A stretch of 64,000 nucleotides of DNA from an uncultured Clostridia bacterium (GCA_934454525.1 CAKSFM010000010.1:1-64000); one strand, 5' to 3'; shown: positions 53,501 to 62,155, counted from the first letter of the stretch. Program-made: numbers and translations. The notes: generated by a model not told the origin, from the sequence alone.

Positions 53501-53980
53501 CATGATATTGAGGTAAATGCCGAATATTATGATTATGTGACGGCAATCGAAAGCAGCCGCAAACGCGGAAAAACAACGCCTGTGCTGCTTATTGAAGGTC
53601 TGTTCGGAACGAATCCGAAAATGACAGTTGAAAATGAAAAAAATCATGCACCGGGCAAGAGCTTGCAGCGGCGCGAGGCTGAACGCCTGCACGTTACACT
53701 GACGGAGAATGACGCCGGCGTTGTAACCGTGCACTATGCACCGCCGAAAAAGGTTAAAAATCCGAAAATATATGTTCTGAACGGCAGCGAATGGCGCAGC
53801 GTGAAAACGCGCACGGACGGAAGCTATATTATATTTGATGTCAAGGGAAACGATTTTTCATTTTCGGTTGTGAAACGCAGCCTTATCACAAGAATTGCAA
53901 TTGCTGCGGCTGTTGCTGCGGCAGCGGCGCTTGTATATGCAGTGATTCGCAGAGAGATTGAAAAACGCAGAAGCAAATAA
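50501..53980 (+). CDS. Large surface protein with GLUG-type repeats and long coiled coil
   Basis: 1159 residues: signal peptide (about 1-30), an N-terminal beta-helix of GLUG-like repeats (about 80-320; FGGVFDGGGHTIKGVKI, NIGGIVGRQCGYVSGCTNSG), a long helical region (about 325-750) rich in Asp/Ser/Lys with spaced hydrophobics such as LDSLQSSV and IDHIKNAADSASEASDEIKD, reminiscent of YhgE/Pip-type coiled coils, a second GLUG block (about 755-940), a short MucBP-like domain (FTATFYVDDKVYKEIEF) and a C-terminal membrane helix (about 1128-1147) with basic tail. It is probably a cell-surface partner of the MMPL transporter, with which it overlaps by 4 nt (ATGA). No close function known. Confidence 0.8.
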   Translation: MKRKRFLSVMIAMLLALSSAAQLITALADDEVLADTPADTTVITISSEKEFTAFLKKCSLDTWSQDKTVVLETDLNLNGKKFTPAATFGGVFDGGGHTIKGVKIKSDGSNCGLFRYVQSGGTVKNLAVDGSAEITGTKTNVALIAGNNSGTIIGCEVRGSVKGGTGVGAVAGVNQTTGIINGCKSRTKVYGEHYAAGIAGRNFGQVLMCANFGDVNTYTEEVKLDIDNINLEKIRSAENTTDITDVGGIAGYSSGVLQDCTNSGMVGYEHVGYNIGGIVGRQCGYVSGCTNSGKVFGRKDVGGICGQMEPYTVLEYSLSSFDKVSDALDSLQSSVDAAIADFRGSKSTIKNRLDSIRGYVDDARTDTDSLLDKSKELLNSGIDSANDLSARLSGTLNSIAPVFDTMAKQADSIALLADGYKKEFDKISDAVDTIKTDELDSALDELKAACKELSEASTYLEEGLTSAASSVGDMGALKNALHKVAIGISKMNKAMSRTSDALAEIRNAVTDFLGSVKNPDSSITDEFKKMSETISSSVSTIKSSNDMFMDGLDKLGNGLDRLPDAINKLSLSGLSSGLNDCARAAGYMKDAMDSITKSIDHIKNAADSASEASDEIKDAMDSIRDVTDKIKGCGDVIIDSLGQMSAIFSDFASKPQMTLPRIDDDFTARKDKLSDTIGKITDSLVGLSDDVNDSAGSMANSLQDMSDKMFRVTDELTGIYDDNKDKTAEDLTEDVSDSDADDKSNGKTVRSINRGKVHGDLNVGGIVGAMAIEFDFDPEDDVSKRGDKSLNFVYKTKAVVRECTNRGSVSAKKNCVGAICGKEDLGSIIDSLACGRAESSSGNYVGGIAGLSESTIKNCYSKSIVSGENYVGGITGRGNNVFSCLSAAYIESANEYRGAIAGDIKKDYTANYFVSGKENGVDSVSYSGKAEPLSYEEMTALPNVPAEFMSFTATFYVDDKVYKEIEFAYGESLTDKEIPAVPSRDKLFGKWDRTKFKNLTHDIEVNAEYYDYVTAIESSRKRGKTTPVLLIEGLFGTNPKMTVENEKNHAPGKSLQRREAERLHVTLTENDAGVVTVHYAPPKKVKNPKIYVLNGSEWRSVKTRTDGSYIIFDVKGNDFSFSVVKRSLITRIAIAAAVAAAAALVYAVIRREIEKRRSK

Positions 53981-53983
53981 AAA

Positions 53984-54025
53984 GAAGCAGGGTGTGCGGA
54001 TAACCGATTCCGCACACCCTGCTTC
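53984..54025. terminator. Bidirectional terminator
   Basis: A 17-bp perfect stem (53984-54000 with 54009-54025) flanked by A- and T-rich tracts on both sides, between convergent genes. Confidence 0.88.
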
Positions 54026-54029
54026 CTTT

Positions 54030-55685
54030 TTATTTGTGAATCTCTCCGCGTTTAATCTTCTGAGATGTGTTTTTGATAAATTCCTTATCGCGCATCACGA
54101 TTTTCGTTATCTGTTTGTAGCTCGGAAGCTCGGAAAGAACGCGGCATATGTCCGCATTGACATCCGCACCATCAAGAAGCTCACTGTCGGGGAATATTTC
54201 GGCACAAAGCTCTTTTTTGCCGTTGTCATCATAATCATATACAACAACCTCTTTGACATATGCAAGCGTATAAATATATTCCTCAATTTCTTCGGGATAA
54301 ATATTTTTGCCGTTATCAAGCACAATGATATTTTTCTTGCGCCCGGTTATAACAAGCTGACCGCGTTTGTTTATATACCCGAAATCACCCGTGGAGAACC
54401 ATCCGTCCTTAAGCACCTCCGCCGTGAGATCGGGGCGCTTGTAATAACCGAGCATAACAGTATCGCCTTTAACGCAGATTTCACCGATGCCGTCCTCGTC
54501 CTTATTTTCGATTTTCAGCTCAACGCACGGCAGCGGATAGCCGACGGTGCGGAAATCGTTGTCACTGTCCGCATTTGCACTTACAAGCGGAGAGCACTCG
54601 GTAATGCCGTAGCCGTTGATAAGCGCAATTCCTATATCATCGAAAAACTTTGCTGTGTCAACCGGAACGGGCGCGCCGCCGCAGACAACCTTGCGCAGTC
54701 TGCCGCCAAGACCTGCATGAACGGATGCAAAGGCTTTTTTGCGGATATCAATCCCAACCTTGCGCAGCCCGTTTGATACCTTTATCATAAACTCAAGCGC
54801 ACCGAGCTTGCCCTGCTTTTTTGCCGTTCGGATAACATTTTTGTGAAGCGCCGACGCAACTGCCGGAACAACATACATGTAATCGGGTTTGTAAAGCACC
54901 AGATTCTTCGCAACTGCGCGCAGACTTTCATTTATGCACAATGTAACATGCTTGTGAATCCCGACAAGCAGTCCGCAGACAGCCTCATAAGTGTGGTGAT
55001 AAGGGAGAAGCGAAAGTCCGGTTGTGTATATTGTCGAAACTCTCAGTCCGTTATACACGCAGGCAACCAAATTTTTTTCGGAAAGCATAACGCCCTTTGC
55101 AATGCCCGTTGTGCCTGAAGTGTAAACAAGCATTTTCATTTTTTCAGGGTCGTTTTGCATTGAGATATAGGATTTATCGCCGCTTTTATAAAGCTCGCGC
55201 CCATGCCCGATAAAGGATTCAAACGCAAGGAACTGCCCGTCATCCTCAGTGCGGTCAATCCCTATAAAAAGCTTGATTTTCACAAGCTCGTCCAAATGCT
55301 CCTTTATAATATCCTCCGTTTTTCTCCAATAGAAAAGCACTTCGCTGTCGCTTTCTTTAAGTATATTAAGAAAATCGGCAGGCGGCAGTTCCTTGTCAAT
55401 TCCGACAAAAACGCTGTCCGAACAGAGAACTGCAAGATAGATATTTACCCATTTGTAGCTGTTTTCGCCGACACAGGCAATATGCGTTCCGCTTATGCCG
55501 CGGCTTGCAAGCTCAGTGCCGAGTGCATAAATATCTTCATAAAACCGGTTGTATGAAACATTTTGCACCTCTCCGTTTTTCTTGAATTTAAAAGCAATGT
55601 CATCCCCTGCCTGGTTTTTTGCTATTTCAACCATTTCGCGCAGAGAATTGAATTTTGTAACATCGTACATAACACGCTGTGCCAT
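54030..55685 (-). CDS. AMP-forming acyl-CoA synthetase/ligase
   Basis: 551 residues of the ANL superfamily: P-loop-like YTSGTTGIAKGVMLSEKN near residue 188, the adenylation motif NGYGITECSPL near residue 352, GWFSTGDFGYI near residue 425 and the hinge GRKKNIIVLDNGKNIYPEEI near 445, with a C-terminal catalytic lysine region (SQKIKR). Activates a carboxylic acid, most likely a fatty acid, as acyl-AMP and then acyl-CoA. Substrate not determined. The stop is 4 nt from the terminator. Lies 13 nt after nrdR, probably in the same transcript. Confidence 0.88.
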   Translation of the reverse strand: MAQRVMYDVTKFNSLREMVEIAKNQAGDDIAFKFKKNGEVQNVSYNRFYEDIYALGTELASRGISGTHIACVGENSYKWVNIYLAVLCSDSVFVGIDKELPPADFLNILKESDSEVLFYWRKTEDIIKEHLDELVKIKLFIGIDRTEDDGQFLAFESFIGHGRELYKSGDKSYISMQNDPEKMKMLVYTSGTTGIAKGVMLSEKNLVACVYNGLRVSTIYTTGLSLLPYHHTYEAVCGLLVGIHKHVTLCINESLRAVAKNLVLYKPDYMYVVPAVASALHKNVIRTAKKQGKLGALEFMIKVSNGLRKVGIDIRKKAFASVHAGLGGRLRKVVCGGAPVPVDTAKFFDDIGIALINGYGITECSPLVSANADSDNDFRTVGYPLPCVELKIENKDEDGIGEICVKGDTVMLGYYKRPDLTAEVLKDGWFSTGDFGYINKRGQLVITGRKKNIIVLDNGKNIYPEEIEEYIYTLAYVKEVVVYDYDDNGKKELCAEIFPDSELLDGADVNADICRVLSELPSYKQITKIVMRDKEFIKNTSQKIKRGEIHK

Positions 55686-55698
55686 GATTTTCCTCCCT

Positions 55699-56157
55699 TT
55701 AGTTTTTTTCTGTAAGAAGCTTGTTCACTTCTGCAATAAAAGTGCTTGCATCCTTGAACTGTCTGTAAACGGACGCAAAGCGCACATACGAAACCTCATC
55801 GATTCCGCGCAGACCCTCCATAACCTTTTCGCCGATTTCCGCACTGGAAATTTCGCGGCGCAGTGTGTTCTGAAGCTCAGACTCAATTCTGTCAACAAGC
55901 TCTTCAAGCTGCTTCGTTTCAACTGGGCGTTTTTCGCAGGCGCGCGTTATGCCGACGAGCAGCTTCTCACGGTCGAATTGCTGACGCGTTTTATCCTTTT
56001 TTATAACAATCAGCGGCAGACTTTCAACCTTTTCATACGTTGTGAAACGTTTTTCACATTCAATACATTCGCGGCGGCGCCTGATGGCATTGCCATCGTC
56101 AGCCGGGCGCGAATCAATAACTTTGCTGTCAGAATGACCGCAAAACGGACAGCGCAT
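55699..56157 (-). CDS. nrdR: Transcriptional repressor NrdR
   Basis: 152 residues: N-terminal zinc ribbon with C3, C6, C31 and C34, and an ATP-cone at about 49-139. Represses ribonucleotide reductase genes when dATP is high. No nrd gene or NrdR box is visible in this window, so its targets lie elsewhere. Confidence 0.96.
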   Translation of the reverse strand: MRCPFCGHSDSKVIDSRPADDGNAIRRRRECIECEKRFTTYEKVESLPLIVIKKDKTRQQFDREKLLVGITRACEKRPVETKQLEELVDRIESELQNTLRREISSAEIGEKVMEGLRGIDEVSYVRFASVYRQFKDASTFIAEVNKLLTEKN

Positions 56158-56171
56158 GAGATTTCCTCCTC

Positions 56172-56612
56172 TCAGCCTTTTTCAAGCTCTGTGATTTTAT
56201 CTATTCTTCTTGTGTGGCGTCCTCCTTCAAACTCAGCTCCCATATATGCGTCCACAATTTTCTTTGCCGTTTCAGCGTCGGTTGTCCGTCCGCCGAGTGC
56301 AATAACGTTCGCATTATTGTGCTGCTTAACAAGCGCGGCAACTTCAGGAGAGTAGCACATTCCGCAGCGGATGCCGCGCATTTTGTTCGCCGCAATCGAA
56401 ATCCCAACGCCCGTTCCGCAGACAAGTATGCCGAAATCGGCATGACCGCCCGTTACCTCCCTGCAGCAGAGAGCGGCATAATCGGGATAGTCAACGCTTT
56501 CGGACGAATTTGTTCCGAGGTCTGTAACGCTGTGTCCTTTCGCCTCAAGATATTCCTTAAGTATGTTTTTCAGTTCGTATCCGCCGTGATCGGCAGCCAT
56601 TGCAATTTTCAT
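56172..56612 (-). CDS. rpiB: Ribose-5-phosphate isomerase B
   Basis: 146 residues from ATG 56612 (AAAGGA upstream), beginning [16 protein letters not shown]. Active-site base Cys65 in [13 protein letters not shown], and the HTRRI motif near the C-terminus. Interconverts ribose- and ribulose-5-phosphate (some members act on allose-phosphate). The start is 1 nt after the tsaB stop; a longer in-frame reading to 56831 lies inside tsaB and is not conserved. Confidence 0.95.
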   Translation of the reverse strand: MKIAMAADHGGYELKNILKEYLEAKGHSVTDLGTNSSESVDYPDYAALCCREVTGGHADFGILVCGTGVGISIAANKMRGIRCGMCYSPEVAALVKQHNNANVIALGGRTTDAETAKKIVDAYMGAEFEGGRHTRRIDKITELEKG

Positions 56613-56613
56613 T

Positions 56614-57306
56614 TCATTCGTTTCCTTTCTTTTCTTCCCGTTCTCTTTCGGCCTGCGATTTGCGAAGATACACCGCGCCAAGCTCAGCCGCGGACACAGG
56701 AGTGATACCGCGTGCGGCAATTGCAACGCTTGCGGCGCTTTGCAGGCAAAGATTCGGCGGTGCAAACAGTGCATTTTCGCCGAGCAGTCCGATGATTTTT
56801 TCACGGTAGGGTTTAACTCCGTCACCCACAAACAGAACTTTTTCGTTCAACTCGCTGCACAAATCCTCAACAGAGACGGCGCGCGGAGGGCAGACTTCGC
56901 GGAGCGCTCCGTTTTCGCTGCGGTAAAGCGCATTGTAAACCTGGCAGCGGCGCGCGTCCATAATCGGGGCAATCAGACAATCGCTGACAGCCACATTGTG
57001 CGCAAGCGCCAAAAGCGTCGGCACACCGACCGTCATTTTGTCAGCTCCGAATGCAAGTCCTTTAACTGTGCCGATGCCGATTCTAAGTCCGGTAAACGAG
57101 CCGGGTCCGTTCGCGCAGGCAAACAAGTCGATATCTTTCGGCGTAAGCGACAGTCTGCGCAGCAGCACATCAACCGATTCCATAATTGTCTGCGAATGAT
57201 TGAGTGCGCAGGTAAACGAAATTTCACCCTTGACCGTGTCACCGTCAAGCAGCGCTGCGGACGCAGTGAGCGCGGACGTGTCAAGCGCAAGTATTTTCTG
57301 ATTCAT
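56614..57306 (-). CDS. tsaB: tRNA t6A biosynthesis protein TsaB
   Basis: 230 residues of the ASKHA fold, starting KILALDTSALTASAALL with GPGSFTGLRIGIGTVKGLAF near residue 68. Scaffold of the TsaBDE complex that places threonylcarbamoyl on A37 of tRNA. Directly follows tsaE (one-base overlap); the rimI gene often next to it is replaced by rpiB. Confidence 0.95.
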   Translation of the reverse strand: MNQKILALDTSALTASAALLDGDTVKGEISFTCALNHSQTIMESVDVLLRRLSLTPKDIDLFACANGPGSFTGLRIGIGTVKGLAFGADKMTVGVPTLLALAHNVAVSDCLIAPIMDARRCQVYNALYRSENGALREVCPPRAVSVEDLCSELNEKVLFVGDGVKPYREKIIGLLGENALFAPPNLCLQSAASVAIAARGITPVSAAELGAVYLRKSQAEREREEKKGNE

Positions 57307-57746
57307 TATAATTGCTCCTTTCGCGCACGGCGCAAATCCCTGACAGTAATCCGGCGCATATTTTCATCATTGCCGCTGCGGGCGATAGATATATCAATGC
57401 GCTCCTCCGGCAGATAATCAATAAAGGAATCCGGCCACTCAATAAGTGAGATTCCGCTCGCAATCTGCTCATCAAAGCCGATATCTTCAAGCTCCTCAAA
57501 GCTGCCGAGCCGATACAAGTCGTAATGATTAAGCTGCACGGTGCCGCTGTAGCAGTGCATTATTATGAACGTGGGTGAACAAACTCCCTCCGTCACGCCG
57601 AAGCGCTGTGCAAATCCGCGAACAAATGCAGTTTTCCCCGCACCGAGGTCGCCGAAAAGACAGATTACGCACGGAGGCTCAATTTCCGCTGCCAAATCAT
57701 ATGCAATGCGCTCAGTTTCTTCAGCGCTGTGAGATAAATATTCCAA
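57306..57746 (-). CDS. tsaE: tRNA t6A biosynthesis ATPase TsaE
   Basis: 146 residues from TTG 57746, chosen because GGAGGG lies 8 nt upstream. Walker A GDLGAGKT at 32-39, and the family motifs SPTFIIMHCY, HYDLYRL and LIEWPD. The P-loop ATPase recycles the TsaBD complex. First gene of the minus-strand group tsaE-tsaB-rpiB-nrdR-ligase. The longer in-frame reading to 57833 has no site. Confidence 0.94.
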   Translation of the reverse strand: MEYLSHSAEETERIAYDLAAEIEPPCVICLFGDLGAGKTAFVRGFAQRFGVTEGVCSPTFIIMHCYSGTVQLNHYDLYRLGSFEELEDIGFDEQIASGISLIEWPDSFIDYLPEERIDISIARSGNDENMRRITVRDLRRARKEQL

Positions 57747-57913
57747 CCGGCACACCCTCCAAAACAGTAGTTTCCTATTTATATATAATATCACATTTGT
57801 TTTTTCTTTGCAATAAGCAGCGTAAAAAAACATTTAAAAAGGTATTATGTGGGTTTGATGACCGTTTTTAACAAAATTATATGTGTTTGTCTGTGAATTT
57901 CTGCGATTTACTA

Positions 57914-57942
57914 TTGACAAATGTTTGAATACGTTGTATTCT
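57914..57942 (+). promoter_or_regulatory. Sigma-A promoter of the microcompartment operon
   Basis: TTGACA (57914-57919), 17-nt spacer, TATTCT (57937-57942). An inverted repeat covers the spacer and -10 box. Confidence 0.7.
57927..57941. promoter_or_regulatory. Candidate operator over the microcompartment promoter
   Basis: GAATAC-GTT-GTATTC, a perfect 15-bp inverted repeat overlapping the spacer and -10 element. It suits repression by an unknown regulator, for example one responding to deoxyhexose or diol. Confidence 0.45.
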
Positions 57943-57999
57943 ATATGTAGGCAGATACTGAATAGGCAAATTGTCATTTACGGAAACGGAGGGACTGTT

Positions 58000-60522
58000 T
58001 TGGATTACAATACGATGGAACGCATCGGGATAACGCCGCGTGTTGAAAAGCTTAAGGAAATGCTTTTCGAACAGATGCCGCAGATTGAAAGCGACCGTGC
58101 ACGGCTTGTTACCGAGAGCTATATGCAGACGGAAAATCTTCCTATAATAAAAAGAAGAAGCGCCGCCTTTGCGCATATAATGAAAAATCTTCCGATCACA
58201 ATTCGCGAGGGCGAACTGATTGTCGGAAGCAACACAAAAAGACCGAGAAGCTGCCAAACCTTCCCCGAATATTCATTTGAGTGGCTTGAAAAGGAGTTTG
58301 ACACTGTTGAAACGCGCTCTGCCGACCCGTTTTACATAAGCGAGGAAAATAAGCAGGTGCTCAGAGAAGTTCATAAATACTGGAAAGGAAAAACGAACAG
58401 CGACCTTGCAACAAGCTTCATGGCGCCCGAAGCGCTTAAGGCAATTGAACATAATGTTTTTACAACGGGAAATTATTTCTATAACGGTGTGGGTCATTTG
58501 TGCGTTGACTACGGAAAGGTGCTTGCCATAGGTTATAACGGGATAAAAGCCGAGGCACAGGCGGCGCTTGAAAAAGTGCAGCCGGCAGACGCGGATTATG
58601 CGCAGCGTTCGAGCTTCCTTGAAGCGGTTATTGAGTGCTGCGATGCAGCTGTTTTCTATGCAAACCGATATGCGCAGCTTGCAGAAAGCATGGCAAGTGC
58701 GGCAACCGGTGAACGCAAAGAGGAGCTTTTAAAGATTGCGGCAAACTGCCGCAGCGTTCCGGCGAACGGAGCACAGAGCTTTTATGAAGCGTGTCAGTCG
58801 TTCTGGTTTGTTCAGATGCTGATTCAAACGGAGGGCAGCGGTCATTCGATTTCGCCCGGCAGGTTTGATATGTATATGTATCCTTACTTTAAAAAGGACT
58901 ACGAAAGCGGTAAAATCACACTTTCGTTTGCACAGGAGCTTGTTGACTGCATATGGGTCAAGCTCAATGACCTCAACAAGGTGCGCGACGCCGTTTCGGC
59001 TGAGGGTTTTGCGGGTTACAGCCTTTTCCAGAATCTTATTGTCGGCGGTCAGACGGAGGACGGGCGTGATTCGACAAACGAGCTGTCGTTCATCTGCCTG
59101 AATGCAACGCTCCATATCATGCTGCCGCAGCCGTCCATCTCAATAAGAGTGTGGAACGGCTCGCCGAATGAGCTGCTTATAATGGCGGCGCATGTAACGC
59201 GGACAGGCGTCGGACTTCCGGCATATTATAATGACGAGGTTATTATTCCGGCACTGTTAAGCCGCGGACTAACGCCGGAGGATGCACACAATTACTGTAT
59301 AATCGGCTGCGTTGAACCGCAGGCTCCGTCCAAAACGGACGGCTGGCATGACGCGGCATTCTTCAACATGCTTCGTCCGCTTGAGCTTGTGTTCTCAAAC
59401 GGAAAAAGCAAGGGCGAACAGATTTCGGTAAAAACCGGCGAAGTTGAAACGCTTGATACATACGAAAAATTCTTTGACGCGTACAAAAAGCAGATGGAAT
59501 ACATGATAACGCTGCTTGTGAATTCCGATAATTCGATTGACAAGGCTCATTCAATCCGCTGTCCGCTGCCGTTTTTGTCATCCATGGTTTCGGACTGCAT
59601 CGAGAAAGGGAAGTCGGTTCAGGAGGGCGGCGCACATTACAATTTCACAGGTCCGCAAGGCTTTGGAATTGCAAACATGGCGGACGCGCTCTATGCAGTT
59701 AAAAAGCTTGTTTATGATGAAAAGAAATATACTCTTAAGGAGGTAAAAGCGGCGCTGGAAGCTAACTTCAGCGGCGGAAATTCAAGCGCAAGCGATGAGG
59801 AAATTGCTGTGCAGATTGCAAGCCATCTTGCCGAACACAGCGTTTCGCTTAATGAGGAAATCATTAAGGAAATTTACAAAAATGTTCACGAGAACAGGGA
59901 ACGCAGCGGAAGCGCGCGTTATGCTCAGCTGCTTGAGGATATAAATGCGCTTCCGAAGTTCGGAAATGACATGGATGAGGTTGATGAGTTTGCACGTGCT
60001 GCGGCTTATACATATACCCGTCCGCTTGAAAAATACAAAAATCCGCGCGGCGGAATGTTCCAGGCAGGCCTTTACCCGGTGTCGGCAAATGTGCCGCTCG
60101 GTGCGCAGACCGGTGCAACTCCAGACGGGCGCATGGCATTCACTCCGATTGCGGACGGTGTTTCACCCTGTGCCGGCCGCGATGTTCACGGACCGACGGC
60201 AGCTGCAAACTCCGTTGCAAAAATAGATCATGCGATTGCTTCGAACGGAACGCTGTTCAACATGAAATTTCATCCGTCCGCTCTTAAGGGCGATGAAGGC
60301 TTGCAGAACTTTGTTTCGCTTATACGGGCATATTTTGATCAGAAAGGTATGCACGTTCAGTTCAACGTTGTAAGCCGCGAAACACTCCGCGACGCGCAGG
60401 AGCATCCCGAAAAATACAAGAATCTTGTTGTCCGCGTTGCAGGCTACAGCGCATTGTTCACAACGCTGTCGCGCTCACTGCAGGATGATATTATCAGAAG
60501 AACGGAGCAGATGAGCTTCTGA
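58000..60522 (+). CDS. Glycyl radical diol dehydratase (B12-independent, microcompartment type)
   Basis: About 840 residues from TTG 58000 (GGAGGG 6 nt upstream); ATG 58015 is an alternative. Active-site Cys437 in CIIGCVEPQ with the adjacent Glu439 of GCVEP dehydratases, and the glycyl radical site Gly815 in RVAGYSAL near the C-terminus. This pattern is that of glycerol/1,2-propanediol dehydratases rather than pyruvate formate-lyase. With a fuculose-phosphate-type aldolase and shell protein downstream, 1,2-propanediol to propionaldehyde is the likely reaction (GRM5-like locus). No N-terminal encapsulation helix is obvious. Confidence 0.88.
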   Translation: MDYNTMERIGITPRVEKLKEMLFEQMPQIESDRARLVTESYMQTENLPIIKRRSAAFAHIMKNLPITIREGELIVGSNTKRPRSCQTFPEYSFEWLEKEFDTVETRSADPFYISEENKQVLREVHKYWKGKTNSDLATSFMAPEALKAIEHNVFTTGNYFYNGVGHLCVDYGKVLAIGYNGIKAEAQAALEKVQPADADYAQRSSFLEAVIECCDAAVFYANRYAQLAESMASAATGERKEELLKIAANCRSVPANGAQSFYEACQSFWFVQMLIQTEGSGHSISPGRFDMYMYPYFKKDYESGKITLSFAQELVDCIWVKLNDLNKVRDAVSAEGFAGYSLFQNLIVGGQTEDGRDSTNELSFICLNATLHIMLPQPSISIRVWNGSPNELLIMAAHVTRTGVGLPAYYNDEVIIPALLSRGLTPEDAHNYCIIGCVEPQAPSKTDGWHDAAFFNMLRPLELVFSNGKSKGEQISVKTGEVETLDTYEKFFDAYKKQMEYMITLLVNSDNSIDKAHSIRCPLPFLSSMVSDCIEKGKSVQEGGAHYNFTGPQGFGIANMADALYAVKKLVYDEKKYTLKEVKAALEANFSGGNSSASDEEIAVQIASHLAEHSVSLNEEIIKEIYKNVHENRERSGSARYAQLLEDINALPKFGNDMDEVDEFARAAAYTYTRPLEKYKNPRGGMFQAGLYPVSANVPLGAQTGATPDGRMAFTPIADGVSPCAGRDVHGPTAAANSVAKIDHAIASNGTLFNMKFHPSALKGDEGLQNFVSLIRAYFDQKGMHVQFNVVSRETLRDAQEHPEKYKNLVVRVAGYSALFTTLSRSLQDDIIRRTEQMSF

Positions 60523-60535
60523 TAAGGAGGCAGAA

Positions 60536-61321
60536 ATGGATTACTCAAATGTAAAGGGCAGAATATTTGATATACAAAAATACTCAGTGCACGACGGCCC
60601 CGGAATCAGGACAATCGTTTTTCTGAAGGGGTGTCCGCTGCGCTGCCGCTGGTGCTGCAACCCCGAATCTCAGAAATTTGAGTTTCAGACGATGAATATG
60701 CCGGATGGGTCAAAGCTTGTCGGGCGTGATGTGACGGCGGCGGAGGTTTTTGCCGAGGTCAAAAAGGATATATCTTATTATCGCCGCAGCGGCGGCGGAA
60801 TGACGCTTTCCGGCGGTGAAATGCTGATGCAGCCTGATTTTTCGCTTGCGCTGCTGAAGCTTGCAAAAGGCTTCGGAATAAACACGGCGGTGGAATCAAC
60901 CGGCTGTGCCTCCTTTGAAACAATTGCAAAGCTGCTGCCGTATATCGATACATATCTTCTTGATATAAAGCATATAAACGGAGAAAAACATAAGCAGTTT
61001 ACAACGCGTGACAATTCGCTTATTCTCGAAAATGCGGTTAAAATCGCGCAGAATACAAAAAAGTGCATTGTCCGTGTGCCGACAATCCCGACCTTTAATG
61101 ATACAGAAGATGAAATTTCCGAAATAGCGCGTTTTGCACATGACAAAATGCACGTTGAGGAAATCAATCTGCTTCCGTATCATCAGCTCGGGAGAGATAA
61201 GTACGGATGGCTCGGCAGGGATTACGGAATGGGAGAGCTTGAACCGCCGTCAGATGAAAAAATGCAGCGGCTTAAGGCTGCTGCGGAAAGATGCGGCATG
61301 AAAGCAAAGATCGGGGGATGA
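60536..61321 (+). CDS. Glycyl radical enzyme activase (radical SAM), short form
   Basis: 261 residues. The radical SAM cluster is CxxxCxxC (C33, C37, C40 in GCPLRCRWC), followed by SGGGMTLSGGEMLMQ (SAM-binding GGE) and LLDIKHINGEKHKQFT. It would abstract a hydrogen from Gly815 of the neighbouring dehydratase. Unlike many dehydratase activases it lacks the Cys-rich ferredoxin-like insert after the SAM cluster: residues 41-75 have no cysteine beyond C41. Begins 13 nt after the dehydratase behind AAGGAGG. Confidence 0.92.
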   Translation: MDYSNVKGRIFDIQKYSVHDGPGIRTIVFLKGCPLRCRWCCNPESQKFEFQTMNMPDGSKLVGRDVTAAEVFAEVKKDISYYRRSGGGMTLSGGEMLMQPDFSLALLKLAKGFGINTAVESTGCASFETIAKLLPYIDTYLLDIKHINGEKHKQFTTRDNSLILENAVKIAQNTKKCIVRVPTIPTFNDTEDEISEIARFAHDKMHVEEINLLPYHQLGRDKYGWLGRDYGMGELEPPSDEKMQRLKAAAERCGMKAKIGG

Positions 61322-61325
61322 CGGA

Positions 61326-61694
61326 ATGAACGAATTTGAATTAAAGGATAAAATGCGGATAATACAGGAAATTGTTCCGGGCAAGCAGATAACGCTTGCA
61401 CACGTTATTGCAAATCCCGATGAAATTCTGTACAGAAAACTCGGGTTGGATCCGTCAATTGACTATTCAAAATCGGCAATCGGAATTATTACGATGACCC
61501 CGAGCGAAACGGCAATTATTGCCGGCGATATTGCAATCAAGGCGTCGGGCGTAGAAATCGGGTTTGTTGACCGCTTCAGCGGAACACTCATTGTAACGGG
61601 AACCGTTTCCGAGGTGGACGCTTCCGTGAACGCAGTTGTCGCATATGCGGAAAAAACGCTCGGATTCACGGTTTGTCCTATAACGAAAACATGA
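61326..61694 (+). CDS. Microcompartment shell protein, PduU/EutS type
   Basis: 122 residues. An N-terminal beta segment (VPGKQITLAHVIANP, residues 16-30) precedes a circularly permuted BMC fold (SAIGIITMTPSETAIIAGDI, GFVDRFSGTLIVTGTVSEVD), as in PduU and EutS hexamers, whose N-terminal strands form a small barrel over the pore. Structural facet component of the organelle. Starts 4 nt after the activase. Confidence 0.92.
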   Translation: MNEFELKDKMRIIQEIVPGKQITLAHVIANPDEILYRKLGLDPSIDYSKSAIGIITMTPSETAIIAGDIAIKASGVEIGFVDRFSGTLIVTGTVSEVDASVNAVVAYAEKTLGFTVCPITKT

Positions 61695-62119
61695 TGAAAA
61701 AGCTGATTCTGATCGGAAGAAGCGAGGCAGGAAAAACAACGCTGACGCAGGCGCTGCGCGGTGAACGCCTCCACTATCATAAAACGCAGTATGTTAATTT
61801 TCACGACGCGGTGATAGATACCCCCGGAGAATATGCCGAAAATCCCGAGCTTGGCAGGGCGCTTGCACTTTACTCCTATGAGGCAGACGTTGTGGGACTG
61901 CTGCTTTCGGCAACAGAACCGTATTCGCTTTATCCTCCTAATGTTGCCCCGATGGCGAACAGGGAGGTTATAGGAATAGTCACAAAAACCGACGCGCCGA
62001 ACGCCCGTCCGGACATGGCAAGGATGTGGCTTGAAATCGCCGGATGTAAACGGATTTTCTTCACTTCTTCATATAATAACGAGGGAATAAGTGAGATTTT
62101 AAATTATCTCGCTCAATAA
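61691..62119 (+). CDS. PduV/EutP-like microcompartment-associated GTPase
   Basis: 142 residues from ATG 61691, which overlaps the shell gene stop (ATGA). P-loop GRSEAGKTT at 9-17, DTPGEYAEN (G3) near residue 38 and TKTDAPNA (G4) near residue 97. EutP/PduV proteins associate with shell or cytoskeleton and are accessory. No separate ribosome binding site; probably translationally coupled. Last gene before an internal promoter. Confidence 0.88.
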   Translation: MMKKLILIGRSEAGKTTLTQALRGERLHYHKTQYVNFHDAVIDTPGEYAENPELGRALALYSYEADVVGLLLSATEPYSLYPPNVAPMANREVIGIVTKTDAPNARPDMARMWLEIAGCKRIFFTSSYNNEGISEILNYLAQ

Positions 62120-62155
62120 AATAGACAAAAAACCACAAAAAACCACAAAAAGCTA

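Noticed and set aside
62124..62150. Possible short CRISPR-like or regulatory array of 10-nt repeats
   Set aside because: Only about 2.7 copies of an A-rich decamer with no spacers; too little to call more than a local direct repeat.
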